DNA from: an uncultured Collinsella sp.
GTDB lineage: Bacteria; Actinomycetota; Coriobacteriia; Coriobacteriales; Coriobacteriaceae
Length of the DNA: 19,119 nt
Assembly (NCBI GenBank): GCA_958413765.1
Contig: CATYVH010000038.1
Location: forward strand, 1-19,119
Reading direction: 5' to 3'
Shown here: positions 1 to 8,121 of the stretch, one piece after another
Numbering within the stretch: position 1 is the stretch's first letter
Layout of the letters: every line of letters starts with the position of its first letter
The notes under the pieces: model-generated
The model's database searches: none
What the model was told of the DNA's origin: nothing
Seen by the model: only the letters and a program-made list of their open reading frames with translations
Translations under genes and position numbers: made by a program

Positions 1-339
1 TGTTACAGATTTAGACAAACATTTCAACCGAAAACTAACGTCTCGATCTGTAACAACTAGACCCCGTTTTACCGAGTATTTGTTACAGATCAAGACAAAC
101 AGTTGACAGGAAACTCAATGTCTTAATCTGTAACATCTAGACTGGTTTTTTGGGTTCTAACTGTTACAGATCGAGACAGACTGTCCGCGGTCAACTCAAA
201 TGTCTTGATCTGTAACATCTAGAGAGGTTTTTAACCCCTTACTGTTACAGATTGAGATGTTGTCTCGCGGGGCGGGGGTTTGTCTCGATCTGTAACATCT
301 AGACCTGTATCTGCCGAGCTAGTGTTACAGATCGAGACA
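1..339. repeat. Array of long inverted repeats, 80-81 bp period
   Basis: A 17-base half-site TGTTACAGATYGAGACA (L) alternates with its reverse complement TGTCTCGATCTGTAACA (R). L copies start at 1, 81, 162, 243 and 323; R copies start at 39, 119, 201 and 281. Each R-to-L gap is 25-26 bases, usually beginning with TCTAGA or CTAGA and holding a T-run. Each L-to-R gap is 21-22 bases and more variable. The simplest unit is R-25-L (59 bp, a 17-bp stem), because that parse leaves no orphan half at the right end and also fits the second cluster at 3778-3917. The first L is cut off from its R by the window edge, so the array probably continues upstream. No coding sequence lies in it. Function unknown: REP/MITE-like element, protein-binding array or RNA hairpins are all possible. 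Confidence 0.85.
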
Positions 340-340
340 A

Positions 341-368
341 TTGCCGGGGAGGGGTTCCGTCACGGCAA
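341..368 (-). terminator. Weak possible terminator after kinase gene
   Basis: TTGCCG (341-346) and CGGCAA (363-368) can pair around a 16-base loop just past the kinase stop codon, followed on the minus strand by TTGTCT. The stem is short and the T-tract poor. The 17-bp hairpins of the adjacent repeat array could also stop minus-strand transcription. Confidence 0.22.
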
Positions 369-380
369 GACGCCCGCCGC

Positions 381-2465
381 CTAGATGCAGAACCCGGGGA
401 TCACACAGGTTAGCTTGTTTGGCTTTTCCGCAGGCGTTGCGTACGTAAAGACGTCGCCGTCGTGCCCCACGCGATTCAAATAGAGTGTGCCTCCACTCTC
501 CGATGTGTCAGGGCTCACCGTGCGCTCCCACCAACAGGTGTCCTTGCCCTTCCACTGGCGGACCATCGTCTCGTTCGTGGAATACGGGCTCACCTTGAGC
601 TCGCGGAAGAGCTGATACTCCTCGCCCTCGCCGTTGTAGATGTCTGCCAGGTAGTGATAGTCCTCGGCAAACGAATCGGGCGGTTGCGTACCGCACAGCT
701 CGACCATGGCGGGCAGCCAAAGGGTTGCAGGCAACTCGCTCAGACACGATGCACTGTTGGCGGCGCCAACGTTATTCGAGGTCTTCTTGACAGACTTGAT
801 GAGCGCGCGCAACTCGTTGGGTAGCAGCTTAAGGCCGTCGCCGTTGAGCCATCCCCGCAGCTCGCAATCTGCCCAGCCGGCGCTCGGCGGTTCAGCCGTA
901 GCGTTGCGCTCAGCAATACCCGCGTCGAACATAAACGTCAGCCCGGCCTTGCCCGTCCCGTCCAGAAGCTCATCGTGGCGGATGCCCACAAGCTGCGCGC
1001 CGACCTGCAGTCCGTTGGTGAGCGTGACACGCTTGGTGCACGGATAGGGGATATGCCCATCAGCGTCGAGCAGGTGGTAGCGCTTGGCAATCTCGCGTGC
1101 CTCGCTACGGGTCTCGGCGGCCTTAATCTTGAGCGAAATCTCCTGCAGCTGGTCCCAAGTGTAGTCGTCAAGCGAACCGCGGATGCCGTCCAGGTAGTCG
1201 GGGATGCCAAAGCCATGGGTTGCCGCGCCAACGACGCCGAGCCCCGCAACGACCGCAACGACGCCGCCGATAATAAAGCGACGGCGGGTCATGGCGTCGT
1301 GCCGGGCCTGCTCCAAGATCTCTCGCGCGCGCTCGCCGGCGACGTCGACCTTAAGGTGCGTGCCAGAATCGATATCAATTGCGGCCTCGTCTCTTGCACC
1401 CTCGCGGTCCTCAGATTCTGCAGCGGGGAGGTATGTCGAGAGCACCTCGAGCATCTGCTGCTCGGTAGGGCGATCGCCCTGTTCGACCGAGATGCCTTTC
1501 ATGATGATCTGGACAAGCGCTTTGTCGCCCTCGCAGCGCGGCTCGAGCGGCGCCGGTTTGGTCTTGGTCTTTATGAGGTAGAACGAGCCGGTCGCCGCGG
1601 CACCCGTCGACTCGACATCGAACGGTTTGCGACCGCTGTAGAGCTGGTACAGAATGCTCGAAAGCGCATAGACGTCGATCGCGGGCGAGCGGCGAAGGGC
1701 CGCGATGCCTTCGATATCCTGCGTGAGCATTTCGGGCGCGGCGTATGCGGGCGTGGCAAAGCGCCAGATGTCGGCGCGCCGGGTGATCGCGTCGTCGCCG
1801 AGGGCCATGGTCGCGGAGCCCATGTCGATGAGACAGGGGTCAAAGGAGCAATCGGCAATCTGCTGCTCGAGCGTTCGGCTGGTGGTGCGGAACATGATAT
1901 TGGCAGGCGACAGGTCGCGATGGACGACCGGATTCACAAGGCCTTGGGTCATCAAGAGCGCGCGAAGCACGGCGTTTCCGACGGCGGCGACCATCTGGGT
2001 GGTCAGCCCGCCCGAGGCGTCGTGCGGAAGCAAGGGCAGCGCCTGTTTGAGCGAGGTGCCCTCGACCCACTCCATGAGGATAAGCGGGTCGTCCTCGCAC
2101 GATCCGTAGCCATAGACGCGCGGAAATCCGCGCAGGTGCGAGACGGTACACAGATGACGGTACTCCTCGAACAGTGCGGCGGTGTTGGCCAGGTGCGCGG
2201 CCGATTGCTCGGCGGAGCGGTCGGGGGCTTGGCCGGAAAGGATGGCGTTGTCCTTGAGCAGCTTGACGGCAAAGACCTCGCCGCTCGTGTTGGTCGCGCG
2301 AAGCACATGTCCGATATTGCCGCCGTTGCGGTATGCCGTCTGAAGAATAAGCGTCATAAACCGGCGCTCGGCGTCATCCTCGGCACTGGGGTCGACTGCC
2401 ACGGCGGTATCGAACGTGTCGAGACGGATGAGTTTGTCGCCATAGGCGCTATCGGTAGTATCCAT
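381..2465 (-). CDS. Transmembrane Ser/Thr protein kinase with extracellular DUF6273-like domain
   Basis: A 694-residue eukaryotic-type protein kinase. The start is ATG at 2465, with AAAGGAAC just upstream; the longer reading frame to 2534 has no such site and runs into an inverted repeat. Kinase domain about 38-345: Lys68 in FAVKLL, catalytic loop HRDLSPAN (Asp184, Asn189), DMG at 214-216 in place of DFG, and APE at 243-245. A charged linker follows, then RRR and one membrane helix at about 396-418. The C-terminal part (about 490-694) has the look of DUF6273: an LRGWLN core, tryptophans, and the ending PGFCI. Known for the family: such proteins sense something outside and phosphorylate Thr/Ser inside. 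The upstream same-strand FHA gene is the probable phospho-Thr reader. Ligand and substrates cannot be read from the sequence. The DUF6273 assignment is from memory of the motif. Confidence 0.88.
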   Translation of the reverse strand: MDTTDSAYGDKLIRLDTFDTAVAVDPSAEDDAERRFMTLILQTAYRNGGNIGHVLRATNTSGEVFAVKLLKDNAILSGQAPDRSAEQSAAHLANTAALFEEYRHLCTVSHLRGFPRVYGYGSCEDDPLILMEWVEGTSLKQALPLLPHDASGGLTTQMVAAVGNAVLRALLMTQGLVNPVVHRDLSPANIMFRTTSRTLEQQIADCSFDPCLIDMGSATMALGDDAITRRADIWRFATPAYAAPEMLTQDIEGIAALRRSPAIDVYALSSILYQLYSGRKPFDVESTGAAATGSFYLIKTKTKPAPLEPRCEGDKALVQIIMKGISVEQGDRPTEQQMLEVLSTYLPAAESEDREGARDEAAIDIDSGTHLKVDVAGERAREILEQARHDAMTRRRFIIGGVVAVVAGLGVVGAATHGFGIPDYLDGIRGSLDDYTWDQLQEISLKIKAAETRSEAREIAKRYHLLDADGHIPYPCTKRVTLTNGLQVGAQLVGIRHDELLDGTGKAGLTFMFDAGIAERNATAEPPSAGWADCELRGWLNGDGLKLLPNELRALIKSVKKTSNNVGAANSASCLSELPATLWLPAMVELCGTQPPDSFAEDYHYLADIYNGEGEEYQLFRELKVSPYSTNETMVRQWKGKDTCWWERTVSPDTSESGGTLYLNRVGHDGDVFTYATPAEKPNKLTCVIPGFCI

Positions 2466-2497
2466 GGCGTTCCTTTGTCTGGCATGGGTTGCCGCGC

Positions 2498-2558
2498 GTA
2501 TACGCGGGCAGTGCGGATATCGGTAAAGTACCATGATAGCCGCACTGCCCGCGTATAC
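2498..2558. promoter_or_regulatory. Perfect 19-bp inverted repeat in kinase 5' region
   Basis: GTATACGCGGGCAGTGCGG (2498-2516) is matched exactly by its reverse complement at 2540-2558, around a 23-base AT-richer centre. The centre holds a minus-strand TATCAT (2533-2538) that could be a -10 box. The element ends about 30 bases before the kinase start codon. It could be an operator pair over the promoter or a hairpin in the kinase mRNA leader. No good -35 was found. Confidence 0.6.
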
Positions 2559-2603
2559 CGCTGAGTATTGTCGGTTACGACGCAGAAGGTAGAAGACGAA
2601 AGA

Positions 2604-2634
2604 CGGGCGGTGACCGTCTTTCGATCACCGCCCG
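2604..2634 (-). terminator. Rho-independent terminator after FHA gene
   Basis: CGGGCGGTGA (2604-2613) pairs with TCACCGCCCG (2625-2634) around an 11-base loop. The hairpin lies immediately downstream of the FHA stop codon, and on the minus strand is followed by TCTTTCGTCTT. It suggests the kinase is at least partly transcribed from its own promoter rather than only by read-through. Confidence 0.6.
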
Positions 2635-2636
2635 CG

Positions 2637-3599
2637 CTAATCCACAATGACAAGGAATGTCGTGTAGAGACCCAGATGGAGCCTGTCGCTGTTTTCGATT
2701 TCCACCGGGGGATAGATCTTGCCGGGTTCGCGTTGGTCGCGCGGCGGCTCAATCACAATATCGCCGTCGCCCGCGCCCGATTCGAGCACTGTGCCGTTGG
2801 TCGATCCAAGGCCCTGGGCGTACCAGCGTCCACCTTCGAGCCAAATGCGGAGATGCTCGCGCGATGCATCGGTGCCTACATCGGTGATGCTGGGCGAGGT
2901 TTTGGGCAAGGACCCAATTACCGTGCCGCGCGGATCGCGTGTGAGGGGATGGATTTGCATGTCGGCGCAGTTGTCGGCATGGGTTCTGAGCAGACCGAGG
3001 TTGGGGGCGACAGTGCGCGGCTGCTCCAGGCTGCTCATAAAGCCACGTCCGACGGTAGTTTCGGTGGTGCCAAAGTGCCCGCCTGTCTTGCTGTCGCAAA
3101 AGCGCTCGACGGTGGCCACGCCTTGGATGGGGTCAGCGAGCGCCCCCGTTGCCACAAAGAGCATAAGGTAAAGCGTACTCTTCTCGCGCACGGCATTGCC
3201 GTCAAAGTTGTCGATGCGATTGAGGGCATTTGCATATAGGCAGCTGTCCAACTTGTAGCTGGCGAGAGCCGACATCATTTCGTTGGCGGCCGGGCCGCGA
3301 TAGTGCTCGGCGATTGCCTGATAGGCGGACTCGCCGCTGCCGAGCTTGCTGCAGATTGCCGCGGAAAGATTGAGCGTGGTGATGGCAAAGTCGCTGTAGA
3401 TGGCGGGCGCGCACTGGTCAGGCTCGCGATGGACGATGTAACGGGTGAGATACGAGCGGTTGGAAGAGCATTTCTCGAGCAGGGTACTGCCGAGATAAGA
3501 GTTTCCATTGATGAGCATTCGGGCAATCTCGAGATGTTTAAGACCGCCGAACGAGCGAATATCGTTATAGAGGACCGAGCAAGGCGTCTCTGCTGCCAC
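2637..3599 (-). CDS. FHA-domain protein
   Basis: A 320-residue protein. The start is GTG at 3599, chosen because AAAGGAGGT sits five bases before it; the frame stays open to a TTG at 3629 but that start has no ribosome site. The C-terminal 95 residues (about 226-320) are a forkhead-associated domain: a Gly-Ser strand, the SREHLRI motif and STNGT, which are the phospho-Thr-contacting signatures. The N-terminal 220 residues look helical, with several cysteines and no recognised domain or membrane segment. FHA domains bind phosphothreonine, and the same-strand kinase 130 bases downstream is the obvious source of the phosphate. The protein is therefore probably a cytoplasmic adaptor or substrate of that kinase (inference). 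A terminator separates the two genes. Confidence 0.85.
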   Translation of the reverse strand: MAAETPCSVLYNDIRSFGGLKHLEIARMLINGNSYLGSTLLEKCSSNRSYLTRYIVHREPDQCAPAIYSDFAITTLNLSAAICSKLGSGESAYQAIAEHYRGPAANEMMSALASYKLDSCLYANALNRIDNFDGNAVREKSTLYLMLFVATGALADPIQGVATVERFCDSKTGGHFGTTETTVGRGFMSSLEQPRTVAPNLGLLRTHADNCADMQIHPLTRDPRGTVIGSLPKTSPSITDVGTDASREHLRIWLEGGRWYAQGLGSTNGTVLESGAGDGDIVIEPPRDQREPGKIYPPVEIENSDRLHLGLYTTFLVIVD

Positions 3600-3706
3600 G
3601 GATACCTCCTTTGATTGCTTCCTAGCCAATATGGCGATAGGAATTAATGGCCCCCGGTGGGCGACGTATTAAATGGCTGCGCAATATATAGCGTAACCAA
3701 AGCAAC

Positions 3707-3735
3707 ATTATAGGCCACATGTTCGAAATTGCAGG
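3707..3735 (-). promoter_or_regulatory. Candidate promoter of FHA gene
   Basis: A perfect minus-strand TATAAT lies at 3707-3712, about 108 bases before the GTG start. The -35 region (around 3729-3735) is poor. The local sequence is AT-richer than its surroundings. The expected leader is about 100 bases. Confidence 0.4.
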
Positions 3736-3777
3736 AAGACTGAGAGATTTGGTTTGGACTGGACGGAAATCCCCCTC

Positions 3778-3917
3778 TGTCTTGTTCTGTAACATTTGGG
3801 GCCGGTTTTGCTTCGCAGCCGTTACAGATTGAGACGTTTGTGAACCGTGTCGACCGTTTGTCTCGATCTGTAACACGTAGAGGAAGATTTGCCCCGTAAC
3901 TGTTACAGATTGAGACA
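3778..3917. repeat. Second cluster of the long inverted repeats
   Basis: Two further R-25-L units of the family seen at 1-339: R at 3778-3794 (TGTCTTGTTCTGTAACA, degenerate), L at 3820-3836, R at 3859-3875 and L at 3901-3917. The period is again 81 bp for both halves, and the inter-unit gap is 22 bases. Loops are GTTTTG- or GATTTG-containing, as in the first array. The cluster lies between the FHA gene and the helicase gene, so the kinase/FHA pair is flanked on both sides by the same repeat family. Confidence 0.85.
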
Positions 3918-4187
3918 ATCAGCCGGGCCCGCCTCGTCCGCCTCGTCATCTGTGGTTTACGTGGGGGCATGCGATGCACGGGTATACTAACCAGCGGCGA
4001 ATCTGCTCCATCGCTTAGAGCTGCTGCGTCTGGACGGCGCGTGATAGGGCTGCCAAAGCGATCGCCAGCGTGCTGAGCAACGTCCTCTCTGTGCGCACCC
4101 GTTTTTGTATGTATTAGCGCACTACCAAGCACGCCCGCGCGGCCGCATGCCGTGCCCATTGCGCGTGCAGATAAGGAACAACAACAT
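3918..4187 (+). promoter_or_regulatory. Helicase promoter and long leader
   Basis: This gene-free stretch holds a TATACT (3983-3988) that would put the helicase transcript start near 3995 and leave a leader of about 190 bases. TTTACG at 3956-3961 is a possible -35 but 21 bases away, which is too far for a standard promoter. Long leaders are common for cold-inducible DEAD-box genes, but I see no clear riboswitch or T-box in this one. Confidence 0.35.
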
Positions 4188-6395
<2,208 letters not shown>

Positions 6396-6428
6396 CACAC
6401 GCGTCGCGCGGTAAGGCGAGATGAGTTT

Positions 6429-6466
6429 GGGCCCCGAGCAGACTGTGCTCGGGGCCCTTTTTGTTT
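6429..6466 (+). terminator. Strong rho-independent terminator after helicase
   Basis: GGGCCCCGAGCA (6429-6440) and TGCTCGGGGCCC (6446-6457) form a perfect 12-bp stem with a five-base loop, followed by TTTTTGTTT. Confidence 0.93.
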
Positions 6467-6569
6467 GCCGTATCCGATCGCTAGTTCAAATGTGATTTCC
6501 TCGGGAATGCATCTAGAGGATGCCGTGGGCCTGTTTCCTGCCATGCGGCAATGGGTCCCATGGGGTGCG

Positions 6570-6806
6570 CCGTGCATTTTTTGGAGTATTCTGTAGTTCG
6601 AGTTGTCTGCATATGATTCGACGTCGCCAACGGTGGTCTTCGGATATCCCTAGAGAGCGTTTTGAGCCAGATTTCGCCGTTTTCCGGAGCAGGGACGCGT
6701 TATTCTCGCCATGTCGGGACTTAAAATGATACGGCGCCCTACAGTTTTGCCCACCCGCGGCGGTGCTGGCGCGGTCACGTTGCAGAATACTCCGTTTTTT
6801 GCACGG
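6570..6806. repeat. Foldback element or structured RNA, 237 bp
   Basis: The ends are 24-base arms (6570-6593 and 6783-6806). They pair as CCGTGCA/TGCACGG and GGAGTATTCTG/CAGAATACTCC, separated by an internal loop of six T's on the left and GTTTTTT on the right. Further in, CGTTTTGAGCC (6658-6668) can pair with GACTTAAAATG (6718-6728) using G-U pairs. No convincing gene lies inside; short reading frames here lack ribosome sites or family resemblance. It could be a MITE-like element or a non-coding RNA. No clear target-site duplication was found. Confidence 0.6.
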
Positions 6807-6843
6807 GCCAGGATGGGGTACCTTGGGAGAACACGGCAGCATC

Positions 6844-6880
6844 CCGTAAATATATACAATCTGTACCGTAATTTATACAA
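6844..6880. repeat. Tandem direct repeat with 22-bp spacing
   Basis: CCGTAAATATATACAA (6844-6859) and CCGTAATTTATACAA (6866-6880) are near-copies starting 22 bp apart, about two helical turns. They form a local AT-rich island upstream of the flavodoxin-ferredoxin gene. They may be a binding site for a dimeric regulator or a promoter duplication; TACAAT and TATACA could serve as -10 boxes. Confidence 0.4.
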
Positions 6881-6904
6881 AACGAAGAGGCAGGCAGCGT
6901 AGGG

Positions 6905-6918
6905 TTGGTGCATTGGGG
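6905..6918. repeat. REP-like half motif upstream of flavodoxin gene
   Basis: TTGGTGCATTGGGG here matches the arms of the palindrome at 7791-7855 on the other side of the gene. The gene is thus flanked by copies of one motif. This copy lacks the second arm. The short palindrome TGGGGACCCCA follows nearby. Confidence 0.45.
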
Positions 6919-6953
6919 TGCTTGGTGCGCCAAAATGGGGACCCCACGTGCCG

Positions 6954-6959
6954 TATACT
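6954..6959 (+). promoter_or_regulatory. Candidate -10 box for flavodoxin-ferredoxin gene
   Basis: TATACT lies about 58 bases before the ATG at 7017. No good -35 is visible, so the call rests on the -10 box and the position only. Confidence 0.35.
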
Positions 6960-7016
6960 CTGGCTGGATGTGAAAACGGCTTGACGCGTTGCTGAGCGTA
7001 GGGGGAGGGTGTCTAG

Positions 7017-7778
7017 ATGAGCGTATTTGAAATTGTGTTTAGTCCGACGGGTGGAACGGAGAAGGTGTCTTGCCTTGTGGCTGGAGCGCTGGACAAGAAT
7101 ACCGTTACCGTCGATCTGACCGATAGCGGGTTGGATTTCCACGAGGTCTCGATGACGAAGGACGACGTGGCTGTTATCTCCGTGCCAGCGTATGCCGGCA
7201 GAGTCCCTGCCGTGGTGGTCGACCGACTGAACATGGTTCACGGCAACGGAGCGCGGGCCGTTCTGGTGTGCGTCTACGGAAACCGCGCGTTTGAGGACAC
7301 GCTCGTAGAGCTGGAGGACGTTGCGAAGCATGCGGGATTCCGGGTAATCGCGGCAGTTGCAGCCATTGCAGAACATTCCATTGCGCGACAGTTTGCTGCT
7401 GGGCGACCGGATGCGCAGGATGCGGCGCAGCTCGCAGAGTTTGCGCAGCAAATTCAGCAAAAGCTGTTGGCTGAGGATACATCCGAGCCCTCTATTCCCG
7501 GCAATCGTCCTTACAAACAAGCCAGAGGTCACCGCATGGCACCTGAGGCAACAGAGGATTGCGTCTCCTGCGGTGCATGCGCCGCGGCGTGCCCCGTTTG
7601 TGCTATCGACAAGGGTGACCCCAAACGAGCAGCTGGCGAGGCGTGCATCTCCTGCATGCGCTGCATTGCCGTATGCCCGCGAGGCGCTCGTAAGCTTGAT
7701 CCCAACAAGCTATCCGCTGTTTCCCAGATGCTGAGCAAGGTTTGCGTCGTGCGGAAGGAATGCGAGCTCTTTGTCTAG
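7017..7778 (+). CDS. Flavodoxin-like / 2x[4Fe-4S] ferredoxin fusion (EFR1-type)
   Basis: A 253-residue predicted soluble electron carrier. The start is ATG at 7017, with a GGGGGAGGG purine run upstream. The N-terminal part (about 1-160) is flavodoxin-like, with a phosphate-binding loop SPTGGTEKV at 9-17. The C-terminal part carries two complete bacterial ferredoxin motifs: Cys182/185/188/192 (CVSCGACAAAC) and Cys210/213/216/220 (CISCMRCIAVC). Proteins of this architecture are usually annotated as EFR1-family ferrodoxins and probably pass electrons between FMN and iron-sulfur donors. The gene stands alone, flanked by REP-like sequences. It could serve the hydrogenase unit 5 kb downstream, but nothing in the sequence ties them. 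Confidence 0.88.
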   Translation: MSVFEIVFSPTGGTEKVSCLVAGALDKNTVTVDLTDSGLDFHEVSMTKDDVAVISVPAYAGRVPAVVVDRLNMVHGNGARAVLVCVYGNRAFEDTLVELEDVAKHAGFRVIAAVAAIAEHSIARQFAAGRPDAQDAAQLAEFAQQIQQKLLAEDTSEPSIPGNRPYKQARGHRMAPEATEDCVSCGACAAACPVCAIDKGDPKRAAGEACISCMRCIAVCPRGARKLDPNKLSAVSQMLSKVCVVRKECELFV

Positions 7779-7790
7779 CGCATACGAAAT

Positions 7791-7906
7791 TGGTGCAATG
7801 GGGCCAGGTTAATCTGCACCAACCTGGTGCAAGCAAACCTGTCCCCAATGCACCAGAGTGAGGAGTGTCCCCGAGTGCCGGCAGAAAAGGAACGTCCCCA
7901 AGTGCT
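7791..7906. repeat. REP-like palindrome with degenerate GTCCCC repeats
   Basis: TGGTGCAATGGGGCCAGGTT (7791-7810) pairs with AACCTGTCCCCAATGCACCA (7836-7855) with two mismatches. A second hairpin, TGCACCA/TGGTGCA, sits in its centre (7815-7821/7825-7831). The right arm is followed by two partial copies of its core, GTCCCCGAGTGCC at 7867 and GTCCCCAAGTGCT at 7894, giving steps of 26 and 27 bp. This nested-palindrome layout is like REP sequences mobilised by single-strand (Y1/RAYT) transposases, but no transposase is in the window. It may also terminate the flavodoxin transcript. Confidence 0.6.
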
Positions 7907-7978
7907 GCCTAAATACCGTTTATCGAAGAAAAAATACCGCTCACCGGTCATAATGACTATTCTGGCTTTGGGCTTGTC

Positions 7979-7984
7979 TACAAT
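7979..7984 (+). promoter_or_regulatory. Candidate -10 box of the PTS operon
   Basis: TACAAT, with a TG a few bases upstream, would start transcription just before the RAT-like hairpin at 8010. No convincing -35 is present. Confidence 0.35.
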
Positions 7985-8009
7985 AGCTCCCGTAAAAAGA
8001 AATGCGGAA

Positions 8010-8041
8010 GGTTACCGAGTCCCTCGGACGTGGGCCTAACC
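8010..8041 (+). promoter_or_regulatory. RAT-like antiterminator hairpin
   Basis: GGTTA (8010-8014) pairs with TAACC (8037-8041), and CCGAG (8015-8019) with CTCGG (8023-8027), leaving an asymmetric bulge. The TTACCG core resembles the TTACTG of LicT/BglG target RNAs. Its 3' arm overlaps the 5' arm of the terminator at 8035-8104, so the two cannot form together. The operon's own second gene encodes a LicT/BglG-type protein, which is the expected ligand. Structure drawn by eye. Confidence 0.5.
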
Positions 8042-8104
8042 AAAGTCTTTGAACGGATGTGTCTCTATGGATGCATTCGCTTGATTTTGGTTGGGCTTTA
8101 TTTA
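8035..8104 (+). terminator. Conditional terminator in PTS operon leader
   Basis: CCTAACCAAAG (8035-8045) pairs with TTTTGGTTGGG (8085-8095), an 11-bp stem including G-U pairs around a 39-base loop, followed by CTTTATTTAT. Because its 5' arm shares bases with the RAT-like hairpin, it would form only when the antiterminator is not bound. Confidence 0.5.
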
Positions 8105-8121
8105 TGAAGGGACATGCCACC

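Noticed and set aside
1..339. CRISPR array
   Set aside because: The repeats alternate in orientation, half-sites are only 17 bp, gaps are 21-26 bases in two alternating classes, one gap class is itself partly conserved, and no cas gene is present.
349..3777. Extension of the flanking repeats by GAGGGG..TTCCGTC on both inner sides
   Set aside because: A similar inverted match exists (349-361 and 3762-3777) but at different distances from the half-sites (9 bases against 0) and with a gap; chance is plausible in GC-rich sequence.
323..3794. Kinase/FHA cassette inserted inside the loop of one L-R palindrome
   Set aside because: The L-to-R parse makes the cassette look like cargo inside a unit, but it leaves an orphan L at 3901; the R-25-L parse leaves both clusters made of whole units, so no broken unit needs explaining.
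3918..4187. T-box or riboswitch in the helicase leader
   Set aside because: No conserved T-box sequence or recognised riboswitch core could be found; only a candidate -10 box is supported.
6520..6902. Short plus-strand reading frames in the gene-poor region
   Set aside because: They overlap the foldback element, lack ribosome sites and show no protein-like pattern.
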